Source: Onthophagus taurus (Eukaryota; Arthropoda; Insecta; Coleoptera; Scarabaeidae). Taken from it: a DNA stretch of 64,000 nucleotides. Both the position numbers and the translations under genes were made by a program. The stretch spans positions 5,022,001-5,086,000 of the forward strand of contig NC_091968.1 in NCBI RefSeq assembly GCF_036711975.1, written 5' to 3'. The notes below the pieces were generated by a model. That model ran no database searches. It was not told the DNA's origin and saw only the letters and a list, made by a program, of their open reading frames with translations. Positions within the stretch are counted from its first letter, which is position 1. The number at the start of each line of letters is the position of its first letter. Positions 1 through 12,000 of this stretch are shown here, piece by piece.

Positions 1-1488
1 AATAAGGTTTTTTTTTACCAATAGATTTTTTTTCATTATCAGTTAACAAAGAAAATCCAATTTTTTCACAAAGAACCAATCGTTCCGGTGATGGCAAGAT
101 ATCCCAAAAGCTTTTTTCGCATAAACTACTTTCATGTGCCTACAAATACAAAAAAATCGTTATTAATTCAAACTTAATATTAATTAATCGTACGCTTAAT
201 CTCGCTTGTTGTCTCGCAATAACAATATTAACAATCGATAATTGATCCTCGTATTTTTGTAAATCCAATTTTAATTCGGTGTCGTTTGGATTAATTAATA
301 ACTTTTTATAAATTTCGTAATATTCCCGATAATTCTTTCTAACCTCTTTGATTTTCGACCAAGAATACGGTTGTACCCTTTGATTTAGTACCGCTTTAAA
401 CGCGTATTTCCACCAAGAAACTTTATCGTCTAAAATTTTCTTTTTGGGACGAATTGATAAGAAATTCCAACTAATTAACATCCTCTCAAAGGAACTTAAG
501 ATGCAATTAATCGAAATTAATTGGTCTTTCGTTATTTGTACGTTACAATCTTGAATTATTATGTCGCCGAAAAGCTTTGCGATGCTTCCGTTTGAATTTT
601 TGGTTATTGTCGTTTTTATTTTTGTCGTCATCGGTTTAATTACTACAAAAAGATTAAATTAATTTATAATTAATTCATCGTTATTTAATAAATAACGCAC
701 AAAATTCAAAATCTTGTTCGTTCATAGAAAAATTTTGTAAACTATTCGACATAGAATTCCTCCATTGATAATACTGCAACGGCAAATTCCATTTAATCAA
801 TTGATGATTTGGGTTCCAATAAATCGAAAACGCTTCGATTTTAATTAAATAATAACACGTATCATTTGGTCGAAACATTTTTACAGGTTTCCATTTACTG
901 TTTGTAATTTCCGCTGTTATATTTCCAATGCAAATTCCACAAGCCATTGGAAATTTGCTACTAACATCGTCTTCATAACGAACGTGTACGTTTGAAATGT
1001 TTAATTGCATATTGTTGATGACGTTTGTTATTAAATATTCGGAGAATAAAGTTGGCCCCCCGATTACGTCATTCTTCGTACCTAATTCGGATAAAATTCG
1101 TTTCTTCATCGCTCGTAAAAGACGCTTATTCTTTTCAGGATCGAATTTTTGAAAATTTACTATCGGGGAAGCAACAACGTGAATATCTTCGATTGTTGCG
1201 ATTATTGGTTGAGACCAAAGAGTATTCCATGGGATTTGAAGCCATACTTTTCCAATTGTACCAGCTTTTACCTCAATTGGTAAATTTAATTCGTACTAAA
1301 ATTAATTTTATTATATATTATTAACTAAAACATTTTTTTTTACTTACTAAAGCTTCCGGTTTTAATTTTAAATCGGTTAATTGAACTTTCCCAGAAAATA
1401 TCCCAACATTTAAATTTTCTGTATCCAAATCAACCACATATTTACCAAGCAATTGGTTTAAAATCCTCGCAACGGCTCCTTCCAACAT
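1..1488 (-). CDS. VPS13: VPS13 family lipid-transfer protein, N-terminal part (partial at window edge)
   Basis: Bridge-like lipid transfer protein acting at membrane contact sites. Four coding exons can be joined with GT-AG borders and a continuous frame: 1348-1488, 701-1295, 194-642 and 19-139, giving about 435 residues of a family that normally exceeds 3000. The start MLEGAVARILNQLLGKYV followed by VVDLD matches the conserved VPS13 amino terminus (chorein-type domain), and it is preceded by an A-rich leader. Exon 2 has the family motif VHVRYEDD, and exon 3 has the WWKYAF segment and the VIARQQARL stretch typical of the region after the chorein domain. The donor after SIG at about 18 shows that the gene continues beyond the left edge. 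Which VPS13 paralogue (A/C, B or D) cannot be settled from this part, though it reads most like A/C. No break is seen. Confidence 0.9.
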
Positions 1489-2330
1489 TTTAATTTACTT
1501 TTAACTTATTCTCCAAAATTGAAAAAAGCTCACTTCCCAAGTTTCTATTTATAGATTGCAATTGCGTTTCAGCATTGAGACGGCCTAATACGAAAACATC
1601 TATTAAAACGATCGATTCATGGGATTTTTCAGGAAATCAAAGAACTTAATTCATATCTTTTTGATTACCTTTTATTTACATCTTGGAGTTTCATCGATAA
1701 ATTTGCTTTTTCACTTCGCCATCTGCTTCATCTTGTGCCGGTTCGGACCGTTTTGGTATTGATTTCAGGAGTTTCAGGGGGATATTAGGGGAACGGTTGG
1801 TATCACGTAAAACGAGTAACCTTCAGGTGAAGAGGGTTTCAATCAATAGCAAAATAATTTCGTTTAACTATAAACAAATTTGTTTAATAATTATTAATAT
1901 AATTAAATATGACAAATTTTTCAAAAAGAAAACTAAAAGAATGAAATTTACTGCAAAATATAGGTTGATACTTTGCAGGAATTTTGTATGGCAAAATAAA
2001 GTGAATCGTAAAATATTGCTGCTCAATCCAAAAATTTGCAGTATACATCTTCTTCTTCTTTTTGCTCCTCCCTCTCTCTTTCTAAACCGTTGGATTTATT
2101 GTTTCTGATAAGATTTACCTCTTTGGTGGGCTGTCATGTTATGTGTAAGACCAAAATCTGGTAAATGTCGACAACCCCTAATAAATGTCAACATTCTCCA
2201 ACTCGTAATATATACAATGATACAATAAAGTCTATATACACCTCAGAAAATGATAATATCTCACCTCCTGAAATGTAGTTCAATGAATTTTTTAAACGAA
2301 TGATATTAGAAGTCTATATTATTTTAATAC
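1489..2330. other. Upstream flank of VPS13, no gene seen
   Basis: AT-rich sequence holding the presumed 5' leader and promoter of VPS13. I see no convincing coding exon; the short open frames have no family resemblance. A short stretch near 2150-2200 (GTAAATGTCGACAACC) loosely resembles sequence near 4670, suggesting both sit at edges of the same repeat complex. Confidence 0.5.
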
Positions 2331-4170
2331 AAAGTCGAAACAGTTCGACTTGTGCTACGAAGTGCAGGCTGCAGCAGTAGATTTAGTCGCATTTAGTCTC
2401 TCAAGACGGCTAAACCCGAATTATTCTAGTTCTAGGTCTTGTGTTAGCTCTAGTGATTGTGCTAGTGCAAAACTTGATGAACTTGGACTTGCTATAAACT
2501 AGGACTTATTCATTTAGACATGTTTTTAATAACTATCAACTAATTTTTAGTTATATTGAACAACATGGATTGTCAAAAAACCAGTTGTTAATCATTTAGA
2601 CAAGTATAAAATTATGCTCAACTAGTTTTCAATGATTTGGAATAACATGAGATGGCTATGAACCTATTTCGAAACATTTTGCTACCTTATAAAGCAATTT
2701 TGGTGTAGTTTTCAGTTATTCTGGGCAACCTAAACTTGTTATAAACTAGTCCTTATACATTTAGACAAGTTTTTAATGATTATCAACTAGTTTACAGTCA
2801 TTTTGAGCAACATAGATTATTTAAAAACTAGTTGTTAATGATTTAGACAAGTATAAAATTATGCTCAACCTATTATCAATTATTTTGAACAATTTTTCTA
2901 CCTTATAGACCAATTTTGGACAATGTTGGTGCAGTTTTCAGTCTTTGTGAGCAATCTGGACTTGCTATAAACTAGTCGTTATTCATTTAGACAAGTTCTT
3001 AATGACTATCAACTAATTTTTAGTCATTTTGAGCAACGTGGATTGTTTAAGAACTAGTTGTTAATCATTTAGACAAGTATAAAATTATGCTCAACCAGTT
3101 CTCAATGATTTTGAAGAACATGGAGTGGCTATGAACTTATTTCCAATCATTTTGAACAATTTTGCTACCTTATAAACCAATTTTAGACAATGTTGGTGCA
3201 GTTTTCAGTCATTCTGAGCAACCTGGACTTGCTATTAACTAGTTCTTACACATTTAGACAAGTTTTTAATGACTATCAACTAATTTTTAGTCATTTTGAG
3301 CAACATGGATTGTTTAAGAACTAGTTGTTAATCATTTAGACAAGTATAAAATTATGCTCAACTAGCTCTCAATGATTTTGAAGAACATGAAGTGGCTATG
3401 AACTTATTTCCAATCATTTTGAACAATTTTGCTAATTTATAAACCAATTTTAGACAATGTTGGTGCAGTTTTCAGTCATTTTGAGCAACCTGGACTTGCT
3501 ATAAACTAGTCCTTATACATTTAGACAAGTTTTTAATGACTATCAACTAGTTTTCAGTTATTTTGAGCAACATGGATTGTTTAAAAACTAGTTGTTAATC
3601 ATTTAGATAAGTATAAAATTATGCTCAACCAATTTTCAATGATTTTGAATAACATGAGATAGCTAGGAACCTATTTCGAAACATTTTGAACAATTTTTCT
3701 ACCTTATAAACCAATTTTAGACAATGTTGGTGCAGTTTTCAGTCATTTTGAGCAACCTGGACTTGCTATAAACTAGTCCTTATACATTTAGACAAGTTTT
3801 TAATGACTATCAACTAGTTTTCAGTTATTTTGAGCAACATGGATTGTTTAAAAACTAGTTGTTAATCATTTAGACAAGTATAAAATTATGCTCAACCAAT
3901 TTTCAATGATTTTGAATAACATGAGATAGCTATGAACATATTTCGAAATATTTGGAACAATTTTGCTACCTTATAAACCAATTTTAGACTATATTGGTGC
4001 AGTTTTCAGTCATTTTGAGCAACCTGGACTTGCTATAAACTAGTCCTTATACATTTAGACAAGTTTTTAATGACTATCAACTAGTTTTCAGTCATTTTGA
4101 GCAACATGGATTGTTTAAAAACTAGTTGTTAATGATTTAGACAAGTATAAAATTATGCTAGTTCTAGTTC
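2330..4170. repeat. Tandem array, ~267-bp monomer
   Basis: The marker GGACTTGCTATAAACTAG and close variants recurs near 2958, 3224, 3492, 3759 and 4026, a spacing of 266-268 bp, with more diverged copies to the left. Within each monomer the motif CATTTTGAGCAAC occurs twice, so the unit looks partly dimeric. The array is bordered on both sides by fragments of the CTAGTTCTAG palindrome family (2385-2470 and 4155-4340), suggesting growth inside or between copies of that element. Confidence 0.85.
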
Positions 4171-4214
4171 TTGGTCTAGCGCTGTATAATAATTGAAACA
4201 CTAGCACTGTTACT

Positions 4215-4345
4215 ATATAGAACTAACACTATACCTAGAACTAGAACCATTTGGGTTTAGCCGCAAGTCTGTAAAGACGGCTAAACTCGAATGGTTCTAG
4301 TTCTAGATACAGTGTTAGTTCTAGTTTTACACTAGCACTGTTACT
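4215..4345. repeat. Long palindromic hairpin repeat (CTAGTTCTAG family)
   Basis: Two arms of roughly 45-50 bp pair across a short loop: the left arm has AACTAACACTATACCTAG then a GGGTTTAGCCG core; the right arm has CGGCTAAA then TTCTAGTTCTAG and GTGTTAGTTCTAG. The same hairpin recurs at 28.6-29.45 kb, 51.6/53.35 kb and 62.5-62.8 kb, with halves near 2.4, 14.65 and 63.9 kb. It is therefore a mobile or amplified family. Confidence 0.8.
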
Positions 4346-4806
4346 ATGTAGAATTAACACTATATTAATAAATATAATTTTTTGATATAAATGCATCATG
4401 TCATTCAAAATGAGCCCAAACATGATACGTTTAATCCCAATATTACTCGAGATATAAGCAACTTCCGGTATTTTTATTGAGCTATAACGGACACTGATAT
4501 ACTTTTTTTTAGGACTGTATGTAGACTTTTTGAGTTAAAGATATGACTATGTTTTGTGTTGCCCTTGATTAATAATAGCTTATATAGTTTTTATGTAAAA
4601 TATGGAAATAATATGGACTTCTTATAACAAATAAATATTTGTCAAATATCACTATTTCTCACTTACACTGGTGGATGTTGACAACCAATGCACTGTTAGC
4701 GAATGTCTAACTAATCTAATGTCTAATAAATCAACAAGTAATTTTAATAAAAGCTAAAATATAAAAAACAAAAGAAATTTGTATAATTAAAGTTCCAAAA
4801 TCTTAT

Positions 4807-4911
4807 TTATTGCAACAAGTTAAAATTGCATTTTGAATTGCACAAGAGTCTTTTGCATTTACAGCTACATTTAGTGGTAGAACACTTCTTTTTACAATTA
4901 CAACGCAATAG
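4807..4911 (-). pseudogene. Cysteine-rich tail of an unidentified transposon protein (relic)
   Basis: In one minus frame, ending at a TAA at 4807-4809, the sequence reads as a dense cysteine array, CNCKKKCSTTKCSCKCK then LLCNSKC. This CxC spacing resembles the C-terminal cysteine-rich tails of some mobile-element-encoded proteins. The upstream frame is closed soon after, so only the tail is left. The host element is not identified. Confidence 0.4.
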
Positions 4912-5039
4912 CTGGACACCTCAACAATGAATATATTGAGAATCAATGGATACAACATTGCATCATCCTTCTGTAGACAACAGTACAAGCATGGCGGCAT
5001 CCTAATATTAATAAAAGATGCAATCCAGTCCACGCCAGT

Positions 5040-5507
5040 GCCTAGTACAGATGATTACTGTCAGGAAAAGGATATAGAAATTACAGCTGTAACTTTTATT
5101 TAATTACGTTACTTTTATCCACAGATTCAGATTTTACAATAAAATATGTATATAGGGTGCCATTTAAAAAATTGGTTGTGACCTGCATATAACCTTGAAA
5201 ATAAGGTCAAGGTCAAAAAATGCGCACAGAACAACTTTCATTTGGTTCATTTTTATGTAAAATGAACCGTTTTGGGTCCACCATGTTGGGTCCGCAATAA
5301 ATAACTAATTAATCAATAAAGAATACATACATATTATTGAAGGTTAAAAGGAGGTTCAGTTAATAAACTAAAAATGTATTTTTATTTCCAGTTAACAACA
5401 ATAAAAAGAACTATTTATTTATTTTCATTGAGCTATAAACATGATTTAGTCCATTTGAACATTAGAACAAATGTACATATAGTACAGGTTGGTGTCTTAA
5501 CCTCACT
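5040..5507. other. Intergenic, no gene recognised
   Basis: AT-rich sequence without a convincing exon. A stretch around 5190-5220 has repeated AAGGTCAAGGTCA half-sites, which resemble nuclear-receptor response elements by sequence only. Confidence 0.35.
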
Positions 5508-5511
5508 TTAA

Positions 5512-8155
5512 CCCTTTGTGTCCCAAGAAGTCAAAAATTTTGAAACTTTGTAACAGAATTAAAACACTGTCAAAATACACTCAGGAAAGGCCATTGGAAT
5601 CAATTTTAGCAAAATATGCAATCCCCCCCATTCCTTGTACAGAAATTGAAAATCTTGAAAATCTGATAAAATATTGCAAAAAAAACATATTGAGCAAAAA
5701 CATACATTTTCGTATAACCTAAAAGTGTCAAAACAGATGATAATTTAAAAATTCCTGGAAGCCGTATTTATCAAAATTAAGGAATGAGACTTATTCTAAA
5801 TTAAAGCTCAAAGCTTTCTCTTTGCAATGATGTATAATAATTGATGGGTTGGATTGGAAAAATATTAAGAAAAAAAATGTTGAAACAAAATTTACATTTT
5901 CATATAACCTAAAAGTGTCAAAAAAAGATGATAATTTAAAAATTCCTGGAAGCCGTATTTATCAAAATTAAGGAATGAGACTTATTCTAAATTAAAGCTC
6001 AAAGCTTTCTCTTTAAAATGATGTATAATAATTGATGGGTTGGATTGGAAAAATATTAAGAAAAAAAATGTTGAAACAAAACTTACATTTTCATATAACC
6101 TAAAAGTGTCAAAAAAAGATGATAATTTAAAAATTCCTGGAAGCCGTATTTATCAAAATTAAGGAATGAGACTTATTATAAATTAAAGCTCAAAGCTTTC
6201 TCTTTAAAATGATGTATAATAATTGTTGGGTTGGATAAGAAAAATATTGAGAAAAAACATATTGAGCAAAAACTTACATTTTCGTATAACCTAAAAGTGT
6301 CAAAACACATGATAATTTAAAAGTTCCTGGAAGCCGTATTTATCAAAATTAAGGAATGAGACTTATTCTAACTTAAAGCTCAAAGCTTTCTCTTTAAAAT
6401 GATGTATAATAATTGATGGGTTGGATTGTAAAAATATTAAGAAAAAAAATGTTGAAACAAAACTTACATTTTCATATAACCTAAAAGTGTCAAAAAGATG
6501 ATAATTTAAAAATTCTTGGAAGCCGTATTTATCGAAATTAAGGAATGTGACTTATTCTAAATTAAAGCTCAAAGCTTTCTCTTTAAAATGATGTATAATA
6601 ATTGTTGGGTTGGATAAGAAAAATATTGAGAAAAAAAATGTTGAAACAAAACTTACATTTTCGTATAACCTAAAAGTGTCAAAAAAGATGCTAATTTAAA
6701 AATTTATGGAAGCCGTATTTATCGAAATTAAGGAATGTGACTTAATATAAATTAAAGCTCAAAGCTTTCTCTTTAAAATGATGTATAATAATTGTTGGGT
6801 TGGATAAGAAAAATATTGAGAAAAAAATGTTGAAACAAAACTTACATTTTCGTATAACCTAAAAGTGTCAAAACACATGATAATTTAAAAGTTCCTGGAA
6901 GCCGTATTTATCAAAATTAAGGAATGAGACTTATTCTAACTTAAAGCTCAAAGCTTTCTCTTTAAAATGATGTATAATAATTGATGGGTTGGATTGGAAA
7001 AATATTAAGAAAAAAAATGTTGAAACAAAACTTACATTTTCATATAACCTAAAAGTGTCAAAAAGATGATAATTTAAAAATTCTTGGAAGCCGTATTTAT
7101 CGAAATTAAGGAATGTGACTTATTCTAAATTAAAGCTCAAAGCTTTCTCTTTAAAATTATGTATAATAATTGTTGGGTTGGATAAGAAAAATATTGAGAA
7201 AAAAAATGTTGAAACAAAACTTACATTTTCGTATAACCTAAAAGTGTCAAAAAAGATGCTAATTTAAAAATTCCTGGAAGCCGTATTTATCGAAATTAAG
7301 GAATGTGACTTATTATAAATTAAAGCTCAAAGCTTTCTCTTTAAAATGATGTATAATAATTGTTGGGTTGGATAAGAAAAATATTGAGAAAAAAATGTTG
7401 AAACAAAACTTACATTTTCGTATAACCTAAAAGTGTCAAAACACATGATAATTTAAAAGTTCCTGGAAGCCGTATTTATCAAAATTAAGGAATGAGACTT
7501 ATTCTAACTTAAAGCTCAAAGCTTTCTCTTTAAAATGATGTATAATAATTGATGGGTTGGATTGGAAAAATATTAAGAAAAAAAATGTTGAAACAAAACT
7601 TACATTTTCATATAACCTAAGAGTGTCAAAAAAGATGATAATTTAAAAATTCCTGGAAGCCGTATTTATCAAAATTAAGGTATGAGACTTATTCTAAATT
7701 AAAGCTCAAAGCTTTCTCTTTAAAATGATGTATAATAATTGATGGGTTGGATTGGAAAAATATTAAGAAAAAAAATGTTGAAACAAAACTTACATTTTCG
7801 TATAACCTAAAAGTGTCAAAAAAGATGCTAATTTAAAAATTCCTGGAAGCCGTATTTATCAAAATTAAGGAATGAGACTTATTCTAAATTAAAGCTCAAA
7901 GCTTTCTCTTTAAAATGATGTATAATAATTGATGGGTTGGATTGGAAAAATATTAAGAAAAAAAATGTTGAAACAAAACTTACATTTTCATATAACCTAA
8001 AAGTGTCAAAAAAGATGCTAATTTAAAAATTCCTGGAAGCCGTGTTTATTGAAATTACGGAATGAGACTTATTGTAAATTAAAGCTGAATGCTTTCTTTT
8101 TAAAATGAGTGTTTAAATCTACCGGTACTTTAAAGTACCGTTGGGTCACAAAGGG
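5512..8155. mobile_element. piggyBac-like non-autonomous element enclosing a satellite array
   Basis: The ends are 15-bp terminal inverted repeats with one mismatch: CCCTTTGTGTCCCAA at 5512-5526 and, on the opposite strand, CCCTTTGTGACCCAA ending at 8155. Each is flanked directly by TTAA (5508-5511 and 8156-8159), the target duplication of piggyBac transposons, whose termini also start with CCC. Just inside the right end is a perfect 18-bp palindrome, CGGTACTTTAAAGTACCG (8123-8140). No transposase is present. Nearly all of the ~2.6 kb interior is the 190-bp satellite listed separately. Confidence 0.75.
5715..8105. repeat. 190-bp satellite, about 13 monomers with a three-monomer higher-order repeat
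   Basis: The marker AAAAGTGTCAAAA recurs near 5721, 5911, 6102, 6292, 6482, 6672, 6861, 7051, 7240, 7429, 7618, 7808 and 7998 (189-191 bp). Monomers 6292, 6861 and 7429 share AACACATGATAATTT and TCTAACTTAAAGC; 6482 and 7051 share AAAATTCTTGGAAGCC; 6672 and 7240 share AAAAAAGATGCTAATTT. This gives a higher-order unit of about 569 bp repeated from 6292 to 7429 and beginning a third time. Confidence 0.9.
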
Positions 8156-8159
8156 TTAA

Positions 8160-9034
8160 TTGTTTTGGCTTTAAGGAAATAAATTATTTTAATGAATAAA
8201 TTTATTGAAATCTGTTTATTTCACTTAAACTTAATAATTAAATAAATAAGTAATAACAACGGAATAGTTTTTTTAATAATAATTAAAGTTTAAAACTTAC
8301 CTTGTTTGTTTTTTTAGGTTAAGTTCTTCTCTAAAATTCGGATATTATTAATTGAAGTATTGAGAATGTTGAATTAATTCAGATTCGGGTCGTTTGCTTC
8401 ATCTAATTCAGTTTATATTTTAGAATAGACTTTCTGAGACGATTTTTGTTAAATTGGAAATCATGTACATAACTGTAATGGACGAATACTGGAGTAATAA
8501 TCAATTGTTTCCACTAAAAACATTACTATTTATATGAGCTATCTCGCCTACTTTGATCATTTTTAATTTGTATTTGAATCGAGATCTCTAATTGGTTGAA
8601 ATTGTATAGGGTTGAGCAAAAATGAGATATAAAAGGAAAATCAAAAGGTTTTAAACATAATAATTCATGATTTTTAAAAATTTAAACCATAATTATTAAT
8701 GGAAATGAAAATAAAGTTTTAGGAAAATTATGGAATTTATGAGATTAATAAATGAGAATAAATAGAAAAATTCCAAAATTTTTGAAATTAAAATTAATAC
8801 AAAAAATACTTAAATCAACAAGAATTTGTGATGAAATTGATGAAATGTGATGAAAGTTATTCCATGCTTCAAATCTATCCTTTTAAAGTTAGAGTTAAAA
8901 ATTTTAAATTAAAGCTTCCACCTAAATGTGAAAAACATTTAAATAGAAAAATTAAAACATTTTGAGTTATTTCCAATTCTTTTATTACTTTATATTGCAT
9001 TCCATCATTAATATTAAAAATGCATCATAACAAG
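8160..9034. other. 3' flank of the GH31 gene, no gene seen
   Basis: AT-rich sequence between the piggyBac-like element and the alpha-glucosidase stop codon. It presumably holds the 3' untranslated region of that minus-strand gene; no coding frame of note on either strand. Confidence 0.4.
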
Positions 9035-12000
9035 TTAATAAAACCTCATTTGAAAATCATCCCCAATGGTAACATTTAAATTATTTACCTCAAAACGATA
9101 ATCGTTAACATGTTCCACTTTATAACTAGCCCCATTTACATTAACTTCGCTATAATTCTTTGTCACGGATGCTGGATGACGATAAACTATTAATTTGGCA
9201 ATTTTAAATAATCTATCAAACTCCCCTTCATCATCCACATCGTTTATAATCAATCCCCCGATATTATTATATATCAATTTGAAATATTTAAATTTATTCT
9301 CTAAATAATCAAACGATTCATAATCATCAAAATACAAATTACCTTCAGCGTAATTATTTTTGTCCAAAAATACATAAACTGTATAAGAATCATCGTGCAT
9401 GAATTGAGAGGAAGCGCGGTGCTCCTCTAAACGCGCTAAAATGCTTCCACCGCGGTAAAAAACTGGTAAAGAATCTAAGTCAACTTTTACAGTTTCATAA
9501 CCAACTCCATAATAAAGATATTCATTAACAATATCGTACCAAAACTCATTAACACCACCAGGTAAATAAATCTTTACATCACCAACATCCTCATCTGTAA
9601 TAGGATGGACCAAAACATCTCTACCAACCAAAAATTGATCATCCATCTCTAAAGTATTGACATCATCACTATAATGGTAAGATAAAGGTCTTATCACCGG
9701 CTCCAAAAACTTTTCATGCTCGAAAAACAAAGTATACCATAAAGGTAAGTGATAATATCTTTCTCGAATTGCGTTCCTTATCCTTTTCTGGACATCTTCA
9801 TTAAACAAATACGGTTCACGTCTTTCAACATACATACTTGAATGAGCCCTAAAAAACGGTAACCAAGCACCGGTTTGGTACCAACGTTGCAAAAGTTCTT
9901 CAGTAACATCCCCAACGAATCCCCCAACATCAGCACCACAATTACTAACACCAGAAATTGCTAAAGTTAAACACATAGGGATGCTTATTTTTAAATGTTC
10001 CCAACTTGCTATGTTATCTCCAGTCCAAACGGCTGCAAAACGTTGGTTTCCCGCAAAATGGGATCGGGTTAAAACGAACGGCCGTTTCTTGTGGTTGTAA
10101 CGCTCCAGGAGACCATGATGGGTATTGACAGTTTGAGAGAAACCATAAATGTTGTGAACTTCTTCGTGTAAAACTCCCCCATAATGGATATTATCATCAG
10201 GCATGGTGTTGGTGCTTAAGGCAAATACTGAAGGCTCGTTCATATCGTTCCAAATGTGGACGATATCGGTGGTGTTGGCGAATGTTGTGAATAAAGATGA
10301 GTAATAAAGAGCTGCTGAAGGATTGAGGAAATCAAACCAAGAACTTTTTCCTGGCCAACAAGCACCTACAAATACAAAGATTAATGATGAAAATGAAACT
10401 AATAAGAAAGCTGATATAATATGTCAACTTATTTGAATTTAAGATACAAAATGAACTTTTTTGATACTGATTTAACTAACGAAGCAACTCTAAAAAGAGG
10501 ATACTTTAATTAATAATTGGTGATATTTCCACAAGGATCCTTCAAGAAATTAATTTTATAGCGAATTTTGAAAGTTATCGATAAAAATTGAAGCATCGAA
10601 AATTTTATCAAAACCTCAAATATTGTTTTCTCAAAAACCAAAAGCTATTTTTCAAAACGGGTTGGTTCATTGGAAAGAGGACACTTTCATTAACACTTTG
10701 GGAAATTTTGATACTCATATGTCAAGAAATGGATTTTATACGAATTTTTAAAACTTAATCGGCGAAAATTGCAAAATTCGAAAAAATTGTCGATCATTTC
10801 AAAAATGTATTTCTCAAAAACTAAAAGCAATTTTTCAAAACGGCTTGTTGCATTAAAAAGAGGATACTATAATTAATAATTGGTGGTATTTCCACAAGAA
10901 TCCTTCAAGAAATTAATTTTATAGCGAATTTTGAAAATTATCGATGAAAATTGCAATATCGAAAATTTTATCAAAACTTCAAACACTGTTTTCTCAAAAA
11001 CTAAAAGTTATTTTTCATAACAGGTTGGTTCATTGGAAAGAGGACACTTTTATTAACATTTTGAGAAATTTTCAAACTCATATTCCAAGAACTGGATTTT
11101 ATACGAATTTTTAAAACTTAATAGGCGAAAATTGCAAAATTCGAAAAAAATGTCGATCATTTCAAAAATTTATTTCTCAAAAACTAAAAGCGATTTTCCA
11201 AAACGGCTTGTTACATTAAAAACAGGATATTTTAATTAATAATTGGTGATATTTCCACAAGGATCCTGCAAGAAATTAATTTTATAGCAAATTTTGAAAA
11301 TTATCGATGAAAATTGAAGCATCAAAAATTTTATCAAAATCTCAAGTATTGTTTTCTCAAAAACCAAAAGCTATTTTTCAAAACGGGTTGGTTCATTGGA
11401 AAGAGGACACTTTCATTAACACTTTGGGAAATTTTGATACTCATATGTCAAGAAATGGATTTTATACGAATTTTTAAAACTTAATCGGCGAAAATTGCAA
11501 AATTCGAAAAAATTGTCGATCATTTCAAAAATTTATTTCTCAAAAACTAAAAGCGATTTTTCAAAACGGCTTGTTGCATTAAAAAGAGGATACTATAATT
11601 AGTAATTGATGATATTTTCACAAGAATCCTTCAAGAAATTAATTTTATAGCGAATTTTGAAAATTATCGATGAAAATTGCAACATCGAAAATTTTATCAA
11701 AACTTCAAACACTATTTTCTCAAAAACTAAAAGTTATTTTTCAAAACAGGTTGGTTTATTGGAAAGAGGACTCTTTTATTAACATTTTGGGAAATTTTCG
11801 AACTCATATTCCAAGAACTGGATTTGATACGAATTTTTAAAACTTAATCGGCGAAAATTGCAAAATTCGAAAAAATGTGGATCATTTCAAAAATTTATTT
11901 CTCAAAAACTAAAAGCGATTTTCCAAAGCGGCTTGTTGCATTAAAAAAAGGATATTTTAATTAATAATTGGTGATATTTCCACAAGGATCCTGCAAGAAA

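Noticed and set aside
5190..5220. AGGTCA direct repeats resembling nuclear receptor sites
   Set aside because: Short motifs of this kind occur by chance, and no promoter or gene start lies next to them.
5516..5722. 68-codon plus-strand frame starting MCPKKSKILK
   Set aside because: It lies across the left end of the piggyBac-like element into the first satellite monomer, has no family resemblance and has no splice context.
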